Positions 25,813 to 32,827 of a stretch of DNA of 64,000 bases are shown here, one piece after another. Location: positions 372,001 through 436,000 of the forward strand of contig NZ_CANLBS010000004.1 in the NCBI RefSeq assembly GCF_947488945.1. Reading direction: 5' to 3'. The stretch comes from an uncultured Streptomyces sp. GTDB lineage: Bacteria; Actinomycetota; Actinomycetes; Streptomycetales; Streptomycetaceae. Each line of letters starts with the position of its first letter. The first letter of the stretch is position 1. The notes below the pieces were generated by a model that saw only the letters and a program-made list of their open reading frames with translations, did no database searches and had not been told where the DNA came from. Made by a program: the position numbers and the translations under genes.

Positions 25813-26418
25813 TCAGGGCCACCGGTCGCCGGTGCGGCGCCGGGCCTCGCGGCGTTCGGCCCGGCGCCGCAGATACCGCCGGATGCGGGAGGCCGTCAGC
25901 ACCACCACGACGACGCCGAGGACGAGCAGCACGCCGGCGACCGACGCCGCGGCCCAGGGGTGGAACATGGCGAAGGTGACGACCCCGGCCACGCCCAGGT
26001 CCTCCGCGGTGGAGAGCAGGACGTTGCTGAACGGCTCGGGGGAGGAGTTCACCGCCATCCTGGTGCCCGCCTTGACCAGATGGCTCATCAGGGCCGTCGA
26101 GCCGCCGACCGCCCCGGCCGCCAGCTCCGGGAGCGAACCGCTCTCGCCCGCCAGCAGCGCCGCGACCACCGCCCCCGCCGCCGGCCGGACGACGGTGTGC
26201 ACGCCGTCCCAGAACGAGTCCAGGTAGGGCACCTTGTCGGCGACCGCCTCGACGAGGAACAGCACCCCGGCCACCACCAGCACGTCGGTGCGCTGGAGGG
26301 ACGCCGGGACCTCGTCGCTGACGCCGGTCGCGCCGAACACGCCGAGCAGCAGGACCACCGCGTAGGCGTTGATCCCGCTCGCCCATCCGCTCGTGAAGAC
26401 CAGGGGGAGTACGGACAC
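25813..26418 (-). CDS. DUF4126 integral membrane protein
   Basis: A 201-residue membrane protein with about five hydrophobic segments and a basic C-terminal tail (RRYLRRRAERREARRR). The N-terminal FTSGWASGINAYAVVLLLG and the SGSLPELAAGAVGGSTALMSH region match the DUF4126 family, whose function is unknown. The start GTG 26418 is preceded at 7 nt by TACGAT, so the mRNA is probably leaderless. A MacR-box-like element is centred about 60 bp upstream, which suggests control by the MacRS system encoded at 4.2-6.1 kb of the window. No -35 element is visible, consistent with a need for an activator. Confidence 0.82.
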   Translation of the reverse strand: MSVLPLVFTSGWASGINAYAVVLLLGVFGATGVSDEVPASLQRTDVLVVAGVLFLVEAVADKVPYLDSFWDGVHTVVRPAAGAVVAALLAGESGSLPELAAGAVGGSTALMSHLVKAGTRMAVNSSPEPFSNVLLSTAEDLGVAGVVTFAMFHPWAAASVAGVLLVLGVVVVVLTASRIRRYLRRRAERREARRRTGDRWP

Positions 26419-26425
26419 GCAAGGG

Positions 26426-26431
26426 ATCGTA
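26426..26431 (-). promoter_or_regulatory. -10 element (TACGAT) of the DUF4126 gene
   Basis: TACGAT on the minus strand ends 7 nt before GTG 26418, giving a leaderless mRNA. The expected -35 position (about 26450-26455) reads GGCCCG, which is not a -35 match. Confidence 0.5.
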
Positions 26432-26469
26432 CGGCGTGAGGACCCCCGGCGGGCCCTCGCGCCCGGAGC

Positions 26470-26485
26470 TGAGTATCCGTACCCA
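26470..26485. promoter_or_regulatory. MacR-box-like inverted repeat
   Basis: TGAGTATCCGTACCCA agrees at 12 of 14 specified positions with TGAGTAC-N2-GTACTCA, the MacR recognition sequence as I recall it. It is centred near -60 relative to the predicted start of the DUF4126 transcript, the place of an activator site. Confidence 0.6.
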
Positions 26486-26689
26486 GACACCACGATGAGT
26501 ACGAGCGCGGATGGGCGGCGCCCCCGCGGCACGGAAGAGTGGGGACCACGGAAAGGGATGCGGCACCGCACCGCCGGCACGGGGCTGCGGAGCGGTGCCG
26601 CACACCCGCCGCGACGGTGCACGGCCGAAGGGCGTCCGGACCACGGGGGACACGGGGTCACGGGGGACGGCCCTGCGGCAGGCGCACGG

Positions 26690-26740
26690 ACGCCGGTCCG
26701 GCCCGGTTCGAGGGGGATTCGAACCGCGCGGGACCGGCGT
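26690..26740. terminator. Long two-part hairpin, probable terminator of the TetR gene
   Basis: ACGCCGGTCC (26690-26699) pairs with GGACCGGCGT (26731-26740), and CGGTTCGA (26704-26711) with TCGAACCG (26719-26726), separated by a 4x4 internal loop. It lies 70 bases downstream of the TetR stop on the minus strand. Confidence 0.65.
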
Positions 26741-26809
26741 TTCCTTCCGCTCCCGGCCCGGACCCGTCGCCGGTCCGGCGTCCGCCGACCCGGCCGGACC
26801 GCCGCCGGC

Positions 26810-27436
26810 TCAGCGCCCGGTGACCCGGCCGTGCAGCAGCAGGGACAGCGCCGAGTGCACCTCGTCCAGCGAACGCTCCGGCTGGAACGCCTTCCAGTCC
26901 AGCGCCGCCACCAGCACCATCCCGACCAGCGCGGCGGCGGTGAGCGGGATGTCGATCTCGCCGCTCAGCTCGCCTTCGGCCACCGCCTCCCGCAGCACCT
27001 CCTCGACCACCGCCACCGGCTGCTGGCGCAGCACCAGCAGGGTGGCCTGCCAGGCGCGGTTGGTGCGCCACAGCTCCGCCACGTAGAGCTGGGCGAAGGC
27101 CGGGTAGCGGTCGATGAAGACGAGGCCCGCCCGGATCATCGCGTCCAGGGCCTCCACCCGGGTCGCCCCGCGCGCGGCGGTCTCCTCGGCGGCCCGGCGC
27201 AGCGAGGCGGTGAGCAGGCCCACGCCGTGCCGCAGCAGTTCCTCGAACAGCTCGGTCTTGCTCTTGAAGTTGTAGTAGACCGTGCCCTTGGCGACGCCCG
27301 CCCGCTCGGCGATCTCGTCCACCGTGGTGGCGGAGAACCCCTTCTCGGCGATGAGGGTGACCGCGGCCTCGTAGAGCTTCTGCCGGGTCGCCTGCCGGCG
27401 GGTGGTGCCACTGCTTGCGGTGCCACTGCTTTCCAT
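26810..27436 (-). CDS. TetR/AcrR-family transcriptional regulator
   Basis: A 208-residue repressor-type protein. The N-terminal helix-turn-helix domain reads LYEAAVTLIAEKGFSATTVD, EIAERAGVAKGTVYYNFKSK, a textbook TetR signature. The all-helical C-terminal domain (about 70-200) would bind an inducer and form the dimer. It is the last gene of an ATPase-permease-regulator set on the minus strand, 29 nt after the YhgE-type gene, and probably controls that set through the palindrome at 30337-30350. GACAAT lies 7 nt before the ATG and could be an internal -10. Confidence 0.9.
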   Translation of the reverse strand: MESSGTASSGTTRRQATRQKLYEAAVTLIAEKGFSATTVDEIAERAGVAKGTVYYNFKSKTELFEELLRHGVGLLTASLRRAAEETAARGATRVEALDAMIRAGLVFIDRYPAFAQLYVAELWRTNRAWQATLLVLRQQPVAVVEEVLREAVAEGELSGEIDIPLTAAALVGMVLVAALDWKAFQPERSLDEVHSALSLLLHGRVTGR

Positions 27437-27465
27437 GGCACCGATTGTCACAGGTCCGGCGGAGG

Positions 27466-29553
27466 TCACAGGCTGAGTTCCGGGTGGAACCGCGCCGGCG
27501 TCCACACCTGCTTGCGGCGTGCGGACAGGGCGGTCAGCGCGAGCGCGCCGGCCGTGAACGCCGACAGCACCAGCACGGCCTGCCACACCGGTCCGAGCCC
27601 GCCCCCGGTGATCAGCCGGCGCAGCGCGTCCACCACGTGGCTCATCGGCAGGAACGGGTGGATCGCGGCGAAGAAGCCGGGGCTGGTCTGCACCGGATAG
27701 GTGCCGCCCGCCGAGGTGAGCTGAAGCATCAGCGCCGCCAGCACCAGAATCCGTCCCGCCGCACCGAACCGGGCGTTGAGCCACTGCACGATCGCGGCGA
27801 AGCAGCAGGTGACCAGTGCCAGGAAGGCGAGCGTCCCGACCGGGTGCGCCATCTCCAGCCCGAGCCCCCAGTGGAGTACGGACATCAGCGCGGCGACCTG
27901 GAGCAGGCCGATCGCGGCCACCGGCAGCCAGCCCGCGACGGCGATCCGCCGGGCGGCGGCCCCCGCGGCGAGCGCCCGCCGGTTGAGCGGCTGGATCAGC
28001 ATGTACGCCACCATCGCGCCGACCCAGAGGGAGAGCGGGATGAAGTAGGGGGCGAAGCCGGTGCCGTAGTTCGGCGCGGCGTGCAGCGAGGAGGAGGCGA
28101 GCCGCACCGGATCGGACATGACGCCCGTGCGGGTGTCGCGTTCGGCCTCGTCGTAGTCCGGGATCCTGCCGACGCCGTCGTTCAGCCCCTCGGCGAGAGA
28201 GGCCGAGCCGTCGGTCAGCCTCACCAGGCCCCGGTCGAGCGTCGTCGCGCCGGACGAGAGCTTCCCGAGGCCGGTGTCCAGGTCCGACGCCCCGGTGCGG
28301 GCGGTGCCGAGCCCCGTGCGCAGCGTCCCGGCGCCGGCCGCGACCCGCTGGGCGCCGGAGTCGAGGGCGTTGACCCTGGCGACGGCCGACTCCAGGTCGG
28401 TGTCCAGGTGCGGGGCGCGCGCGGCGAGCGCGTCGGCCTGCTCGCCCAGCTCCGTCAGCCGGGACCGGAGCCTCGTCAGGTCGCCGTCCTCGTTCTCCAC
28501 CAGGGCGTTCACGTCGTCGGCCACCCGAGCCGTGTCGGCGGCGGCCGTGACGGCCTTCTTCAGGGGCGGGCAGGCGGTGGCGTCGGGCACCGGCTGCGCC
28601 TCGCAGCGGGTCCGGTAGACCTCGGCGAGGTCGTCGGAGGCGGTGTGCGCCGCCGTCGCTGCGGCGGGGGCCGCCGTCACCAGGAGGTCCAGGTGGTCGC
28701 GCACCGCGCGGGAGGAGTCGGAGACCAGCCGGGCGGTGTCGCCGATCGCCTCGCCGTTGTCCTTCAGGAAGGGGCGGACGTCCTTCGCCACGCCGTTGAC
28801 CTTCGCCGCGAGCAGCTTCGTGCCGTCGGCGACCTGCCGGGAACCGGAGGCGAGGTCGGCCGCGCCCCGGCCGAGCCGGACGACGCCGTCCGACAGCCGC
28901 TTGCTGCCGTCCTTGCTCTCCTTGAGCCCGGCGGCCAGGTCCTTCGCGCCGCGCTCGGCGCGGGCGGCGCCGCTCTCCACCTCGTCGGCGCCCTTCGCGG
29001 CCTTCGCGGTGGAGTCGTGCAGCCCGGAGAAGTCGATGAAGATCCGGTCCAGGAAGCTCCGGGAGGCGCGGGTCGAGGCGGCGCTGCGGATCTCCGCGAA
29101 GACCGTGCGGGAGATCTGCCCGACGATGTAGTTGTTGGCGTCGTTGGTCCGCACCCGCAGCGCCCCGGTCTCCGGGGAGTCGCCGCCGCTGGAGGCTATC
29201 CGGGCGCTGAAGTCGGCCGGCATCGTCAGCGAGAGGTAGTAGGTCCCGTCCTCGACGCCGCGCCCGGCCTCCGCGGCGTCCACCTCGTGCCAGTCGAAGG
29301 TGTCCGAGTCGCGGAGCCTGCGGGTGAGTTCGTCCCCGACCGCCACCCGCTTCCCGTCCGTCCGCGTCCCGGTGTCCTCGTTGACCAGGGCCACCGGTAT
29401 CCGGTCCAGCCGGCCGTACGGGTCCCAGAACGACCACAGGTACAGCGCCCCGTACAGCAGCGGCAGCAGCAGCAGCGCGACCAGCGCGGCGCGCGGCAAC
29501 CGGCCCCGGGTGAACCGCTTCAGCTCAAGCGCGGCCAGTCTCGGCGAACGCAT
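27466..29553 (-). CDS. YhgE/Pip-family (ABC-2-like) membrane protein
   Basis: A 695-residue protein. One membrane span near the N-terminus (ALVALLLLPLLYGALYLWSFW) is followed by a long extracytoplasmic region (about 45-500) rich in Asp, Ala and Gly with repeated heptad-like SG-x2-L and DG-x-L motifs (coiled-coil character, as in phage infection protein Pip), then five or six C-terminal spans beginning near YFIPLSLWVGAMVAYMLIQP and including VQTSPGFFAAIHPFLPMSHV. The architecture is that of YhgE/Pip proteins, distantly related to ABC-2 permeases and MmpL-like secretion factors. Its start lies 29 nt inside the upstream ATPase gene, so it is probably that ATPase's membrane partner. Confidence 0.88.
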   Translation of the reverse strand: MRSPRLAALELKRFTRGRLPRAALVALLLLPLLYGALYLWSFWDPYGRLDRIPVALVNEDTGTRTDGKRVAVGDELTRRLRDSDTFDWHEVDAAEAGRGVEDGTYYLSLTMPADFSARIASSGGDSPETGALRVRTNDANNYIVGQISRTVFAEIRSAASTRASRSFLDRIFIDFSGLHDSTAKAAKGADEVESGAARAERGAKDLAAGLKESKDGSKRLSDGVVRLGRGAADLASGSRQVADGTKLLAAKVNGVAKDVRPFLKDNGEAIGDTARLVSDSSRAVRDHLDLLVTAAPAAATAAHTASDDLAEVYRTRCEAQPVPDATACPPLKKAVTAAADTARVADDVNALVENEDGDLTRLRSRLTELGEQADALAARAPHLDTDLESAVARVNALDSGAQRVAAGAGTLRTGLGTARTGASDLDTGLGKLSSGATTLDRGLVRLTDGSASLAEGLNDGVGRIPDYDEAERDTRTGVMSDPVRLASSSLHAAPNYGTGFAPYFIPLSLWVGAMVAYMLIQPLNRRALAAGAAARRIAVAGWLPVAAIGLLQVAALMSVLHWGLGLEMAHPVGTLAFLALVTCCFAAIVQWLNARFGAAGRILVLAALMLQLTSAGGTYPVQTSPGFFAAIHPFLPMSHVVDALRRLITGGGLGPVWQAVLVLSAFTAGALALTALSARRKQVWTPARFHPELSL

Positions 29554-30310
29554 GCTCCGCCCCTTCCTGTGCGTCGCCCGCGCCGGGCACGGCGGTCCGG
29601 GCGGTGGTGGTGCGGACGGTGGTGGTACGGACGGTCAGCGCGTCGTCGGGCGCCTCGGTGCACACCGCCAGCACGGTGGTGCCGGTGGCGGCGACCGACC
29701 GCAGCAGCTCCCACGCCTCGGCGCGGCCGGTGGGGGAGAGCCCCAGGTCGGTGTCGTCGACGGCGAGCAGCCGGGGGCGGCCGATCAGCGCGAGCGCCAC
29801 CGACAGCCGCAGCGACTCCAGCCGCTCCAGGTCCCGCACCGCGGTGCGTTCCGCCTTCGGCAGCGCGCCGGTGTCCAGCCCGGCGGCGTCCAGCGCCGCG
29901 TCGATCCGGGCCCGCGCGCCGGCGGCCCGCTCCCGGCGGGGGCGCAGCAGGGCGCGGGGCGGGCCGGCGAACCGGCGCAGCAGCAGGGCGCGTTCGCGCA
30001 GATGCTCGGCGACGGTGAGTGCGGGGTCGAGTTCGCTGACACCGGGCACCGGGCCGAGGGCGCTGATCCGCCGCACCGCGGCGAGCTTCCCCGGCAGCCG
30101 GTGGCCGCCGACCTCGGCGTGCCCCTCGGTGGTGCGCATGCGGCCGGTGAGCGCGAGCAGCAGGCAGCTGCGGCCGGAGCCGGACGGCCCCTCCACCGCG
30201 ATCAGCGTCCCCGGCTCCGCGTCGAAGCCGACGCCCCGGAAGACCCACCCCCGCGGGCCGCGCAGCCCGAGCCCTTCGGCGCTCACCGGCGCCCCGTCGG
30301 TGCCGTCCAT
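29525..30310 (-). CDS. ABC-transporter ATP-binding protein with degenerate motifs
   Basis: A 261-residue nucleotide-binding-domain protein. Walker A reads GPSGSGRS, with Arg where the catalytic Lys of GKS should be. The Q-loop region is hard to place, the LSGGQ signature is replaced by LERLESLRLS, and Walker B reads LLAVDDTDLG, with Asp where the catalytic Glu is normally found. It may bind ATP weakly or serve a structural or regulatory role. The C-terminus is rich in Thr-Thr-Val-Arg repeats (TVRTTTVRTTTAR). It overlaps the YhgE-type gene by 29 nt and is first in a TetR-controlled operon. The start ATG 30310 lies 27 bases downstream of the operator palindrome. Confidence 0.8.
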   Translation of the reverse strand: MDGTDGAPVSAEGLGLRGPRGWVFRGVGFDAEPGTLIAVEGPSGSGRSCLLLALTGRMRTTEGHAEVGGHRLPGKLAAVRRISALGPVPGVSELDPALTVAEHLRERALLLRRFAGPPRALLRPRRERAAGARARIDAALDAAGLDTGALPKAERTAVRDLERLESLRLSVALALIGRPRLLAVDDTDLGLSPTGRAEAWELLRSVAATGTTVLAVCTEAPDDALTVRTTTVRTTTARTAVPGAGDAQEGAEHAFAETGRA

Positions 30311-30336
30311 CGTCCTCGCCCCCGGAATCTCTTTGT

Positions 30337-30350
30337 ACTGACTGGTCAGT
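30337..30350. promoter_or_regulatory. TetR-type operator in the ABC/YhgE/TetR operon promoter
   Basis: ACTGACTGGTCAGT is an inverted repeat with perfect 6-bp arms. On the minus strand TTGCAC (30354-30349) could be the -35 and GAGATT, 17 bp further on, the -10, so a bound repressor would sit in the promoter spacer. The sequence resembles operators of many actinobacterial TetR regulators, which fits the third gene of the operon. Confidence 0.75.
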
Positions 30351-30483
30351 GCAAAAACTAGCCGGAACCGGCCTCCGGGGCAAAGGTGCAGGTCATGCCG
30401 GTTTTTCGGGGCACTGTCAGTGGGGGCCGTCACCATGGACACAGACGGCCACGCAGCCGTCACACGACGACAGGAGGTTCGTC

Positions 30484-31077
30484 ATGGCCCGCTCGTCCGC
30501 AGCAGCCGCTCCGCGGCGCCGCGCAGGCAGCCCTGTCCCCTCTCCGGCCGGTCCGCCGGACGACGTCCACCCCGTGCTGCGCCGCGCCGGAGCGCCGCCC
30601 GCCGCACTCGACCTCCTCGCCAAGGCGCACGCCGGCCTCGACGAGGCCGCCGTCCTGCCCGCCCCGCACGAGCGGTACGCCACCGCCCACCTCGCCGCCC
30701 TGCGCGCGGCCGCCGCGGTGCTCGCCGCCCGGGGCAGGCCGGAGGCGACCCGGCGGCACCGGGAGCGCATCCGCAGCGCCTGGGACGTGCTGCCGGAGAT
30801 CGCGCCCGAGCTGACCGAGTGGTGCGCCCTGTTCGCCGCCGGGGCCGACCGCCGGGCCCGCGCCGAGGCCGGCATACGCAGCGCCGCCGGCAGCCGGGAC
30901 GCCGACGACCTGCTGCGGGACGCCGCGATGTTCCTGCGGCTGGTGGAACGGCTGCTCGCGCTCAGCCCCACCCTCCCGCACCCGGTGCCGGCCGCCGCCC
31001 CGGAGGGCGTCCCCCGGCCGGACGGCCCCCGGCGGGGCGTCCCGGGCCCCCGGGGTGAGCGCCCGGACGCGCGGTGA
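30484..31077 (+). CDS. SAV_6107-family HEPN-domain protein
   Basis: A 197-residue protein. After a basic Ala/Arg start, residues about 25-165 are helical with LDLLAKAHAGLDEAAV, ERYATAHLAALRAAAAVLAA, WDVLPEIAPELTEWCALFAAG and ADDLLRDAAMFLRLVERLL, as in the SAV_6107 HEPN family of actinobacteria. HEPN folds occur in RNases and toxins, but the R-x4-6-H catalytic motif of active HEPN RNases is not obvious here, so I would not call it a toxin. The Pro/Arg-rich tail is variable. ATG 30484 has AGGAGG 6 nt upstream. It is divergent from the ABC operon. Confidence 0.8.
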   Translation: MARSSAAAAPRRRAGSPVPSPAGPPDDVHPVLRRAGAPPAALDLLAKAHAGLDEAAVLPAPHERYATAHLAALRAAAAVLAARGRPEATRRHRERIRSAWDVLPEIAPELTEWCALFAAGADRRARAEAGIRSAAGSRDADDLLRDAAMFLRLVERLLALSPTLPHPVPAAAPEGVPRPDGPRRGVPGPRGERPDAR

Positions 31078-31180
31078 CCGGGGCGGCGGCGCGAGGCAAT
31101 AAGGTGGTGAGCGCCTGTACCACCTGCACTGTTCACGCTCCGCCGTCCCCGGCGGCCCCCGTGCCGAGGAGTCATCTGCC

Positions 31181-31939
31181 GTGTCGGACCAGCCGCGCCC
31201 CCGCGCCTCCCTCCGTACCGCCGTGGTCTGGGAGGTGCTCAAGGAGGCGCTCGACCGCCGGGCCGAGGAAGCCGGGCGGGACGCCCTGGACGTCCTGGAC
31301 ACCGGCGGCGGCACGGGCAACTTCGCGGTGCCCGCAGCCCGCCTCGGCCACCGGGTCACCGTCGTCGACCCCAGCCCCAACGCCCTCTTCGCCCTGGAGC
31401 GGCGCGCCGAGGAGGCCGGCGTCGCCGACCGCGTCCGCGGCGTGCAGGGCGACATCCTGGGCCTCTTCGACGTGGTCGACCGGGGCGGCTACGACGCCGT
31501 CCTGTGCCACGGCGTCCTGGAGTACGTCGACGAGCCGGCCGAGGGCGTCCGCAACGCCGTCGCCGCGCTCCGCGAGTCCGGCTCGCTCTCCCTGCTCGCC
31601 GCCGGCTCCGGCGGAGCCGTGCTGGCCCGTGCGCTGGCCGGCCACTTCACCGAGGCCCGGCAGGCGCTCACCGACCCGGCCGGCCGCTGGGGCGACGGCG
31701 ACCCGGTGCCCCGCCGCTTCACCAGCGAGCAGCTCTCCGCCCTGGTCGCGGACGCCGGCCTGGAGGTCACCTCGGTGCACGGCGTGCGGGTCTTCGCCGA
31801 TCTCGTCCCCGGCGTCCTGGTGGACACCGAACCCGGCGCCATGGAGGCGCTGCTGAAGCTGGAGACGGCCGCGGCGGAGCTCCCGGCCTTCCACTCCGTC
31901 GCCACCCAGCTGCACGTTCTCGGCGAGCGCCGCGGCTGA
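31181..31939 (+). CDS. SAM-dependent class I methyltransferase
   Basis: A 252-residue methyltransferase. Motif I is VLDTGGGTGNFAVPAARLG, with the acidic end of strand two in VTVVDPSPNALFAL, then GDILGLFD and DAVLCHGVLEYVDEP. It looks like the SmtA/CmoA-like group; the substrate is not predictable. Many neighbours of dcw clusters in actinobacteria carry a similar gene. GTG 31181 is preceded by GAGGAG about 10 nt upstream. TAAGGT near 31098 may be its -10. A strong hairpin follows the stop. Confidence 0.83.
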   Translation: MSDQPRPRASLRTAVVWEVLKEALDRRAEEAGRDALDVLDTGGGTGNFAVPAARLGHRVTVVDPSPNALFALERRAEEAGVADRVRGVQGDILGLFDVVDRGGYDAVLCHGVLEYVDEPAEGVRNAVAALRESGSLSLLAAGSGGAVLARALAGHFTEARQALTDPAGRWGDGDPVPRRFTSEQLSALVADAGLEVTSVHGVRVFADLVPGVLVDTEPGAMEALLKLETAAAELPAFHSVATQLHVLGERRG

Positions 31940-32242
31940 TCCCGCCGCGCTCCGGCGGGCCGCGCGCACGCCGGGCGTCCGGAGCGCGGCTGATCAGCGG
32001 CGCAGCCGCACACGGAGTAGCGACTCGGGCCCCCGTTCGGGCCCCTCGCCCCGTATGATCGGGGGACACCATCCGGCATGACGGATCGGACGTCGGGGAA
32101 TCTACGCCTCAGCAGCCGAGCCGACTTGGCGGTCCGGACTGGCTAGTGGGCTAGTGGGCAGGTTTCACGGGGGCGAATCCCTGCCTATCCTGGAAGGGCC
32201 GCACACCCGGTCGCCCCCGCGGCCGACGACGAGGAGGACTCC
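31940..32242 (+). other. Intergenic region upstream of the DUF3040 gene
   Basis: After the terminator hairpin there is no gene. CTAGTGGG is directly repeated at 32142-32157, and GGCAGG (32158-32163) can pair with CCTGCC (32181-32186). GAGGAG at 32231-32236 is the DUF3040 ribosome-binding site. The 5' untranslated region could therefore be structured, but no known RNA family was recognised. Confidence 0.45.
31945..31989 (+). terminator. Hairpin terminator after the methyltransferase gene
   Basis: Perfect 11-bp arms CCGCGCTCCGG (31945-31955) and CCGGAGCGCGG (31979-31989), six bases after the stop codon. Confidence 0.65.
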
Positions 32243-32641
32243 GTGCCGCTCTCGGAGCACGAGCAGCGCATGCTCGAGCAGATGGAGCGAGCGCTGTACG
32301 CCGAAGATCCCAAGTTCGCGACAGCGCTCGAGGGAAGCGGGCTGCGTACGTACACCCGACGACGGGTCTACCAGGCGGTCGCTGGCTTCCTGGTGGGTAT
32401 CGCGCTCCTCATGGCCGGAATGGTCGCCCAGCAGATCTGGATCAGCGTGGTCGGGTTCCTCGTGATGCTCGGGTGTGCCGTGCTCGCGGTGACCGGATGG
32501 CGCAAGGCACCCAAGCCGGGCGAACAACCGCAGGCGGGCAACGGCGGCTCCGGTGGAAGCCGCCGGCCCCGGCAGCGCCGGTCGATGATGAACCGTATCG
32601 AACAACGGTGGCAGCGCCGCCGCGACGAACAGGGCCAATGA
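32243..32641 (+). CDS. DUF3040 small membrane protein
   Basis: A 132-residue protein beginning PLSEHEQRMLEQMERALYAEDPKF, the highly conserved DUF3040 N-terminus, followed by two adjacent membrane spans (VYQAVAGFLVGIALLMAGM and WISVVGFLVMLGCAVLAV) and a basic, Gly/Arg-rich cytoplasmic tail. Function is unknown. Small membrane proteins of this family occur beside the division cluster in several actinobacteria, including, from memory, M. tuberculosis near Rv2169c, so a link to division or wall assembly is plausible but unproven. GTG 32243 follows GAGGAG. An intrinsic terminator follows. Confidence 0.88.
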   Translation: MPLSEHEQRMLEQMERALYAEDPKFATALEGSGLRTYTRRRVYQAVAGFLVGIALLMAGMVAQQIWISVVGFLVMLGCAVLAVTGWRKAPKPGEQPQAGNGGSGGSRRPRQRRSMMNRIEQRWQRRRDEQGQ

Positions 32642-32647
32642 ACATCG

Positions 32648-32679
32648 CCCGCCCCCGGTAGCCGCCGGGGGCGGGTTTT
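32648..32679 (+). terminator. Intrinsic terminator with T-tract after the DUF3040 gene
   Basis: Perfect 11-bp hairpin (CCCGCCCCCGG at 32648-32658, CCGGGGGCGGG at 32665-32675) with a 6-nt loop, followed by TTTT at 32676-32679; the only terminator in the window with a clear T-run. Confidence 0.9.
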
Positions 32680-32713
32680 CTGGCGTTCGGGAGCAGGAAC
32701 GGCCAGGGGTGAG

Positions 32714-32753
32714 GGGTGAGGGGCGGTCGCATCCGTGCGACCGCCCCTCACCC
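32714..32753 (-). terminator. 18-bp hairpin terminator of the MoxR-DUF58-transglutaminase operon
   Basis: A perfect 18-bp inverted repeat (32714-32731 and 32736-32753) with a 4-nt loop lies 59 bases past the transglutaminase stop on the minus strand. Together with the DUF3040 terminator it separates the convergent units. Confidence 0.8.
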
Positions 32754-32779
32754 GTGTCCGCCGGACGTCCCGCCGGCAG

Positions 32780-32827
32780 GTCAGGCACCCCGGCGGGACG
32801 TCAGGCGGACGTCAGGCACCCCGGCGG
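32780..32827. repeat. 17-bp direct repeat duplicating the 3' end of the transglutaminase gene
   Basis: GTCAGGCACCCCGGCGG occurs at 32780-32796 and again at 32811-32827. The second copy contains the stop codon (TCA at 32812-32814 on the plus strand) and last codons of the gene; the first lies just beyond. It looks like a small duplication of the gene end. Confidence 0.75.

Larger units (their letters stand above)
26419..26809. other. Intergenic region with promoter, MacR-like box and terminator
   Basis: Nearly 400 bases without a believable gene. It holds the -10 of the DUF4126 gene (26426-26431), a MacR-like box (26470-26485) and a long hairpin (26690-26740). An ATG frame from 26497 on the plus strand is open but has weak third-position GC bias and runs antisense into the TetR gene, so I do not call it. 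Confidence 0.6.

Noticed and set aside
26704..26726. GGTTCGAATCCCC on the minus strand, like the T-arm of a tRNA or an attachment-site core
   Set aside because: No acceptor stem, D-arm or anticodon arm can be built around it, and the sequence is fully explained as the inner part of a long hairpin. No integrase is nearby.
26497..27700. Long plus-strand open frame beginning MSTSADGRRP
   Set aside because: Third-position GC bias is poor, there is no ribosome-binding site, and most of it is antisense to the TetR and YhgE-type genes.
31181..31939. Methyltransferase plus HEPN protein as an RNA-targeting defence pair
   Set aside because: The methyltransferase has a small-molecule-type SmtA-like sequence, the HEPN protein lacks a visible catalytic motif, and each gene has its own apparent promoter.
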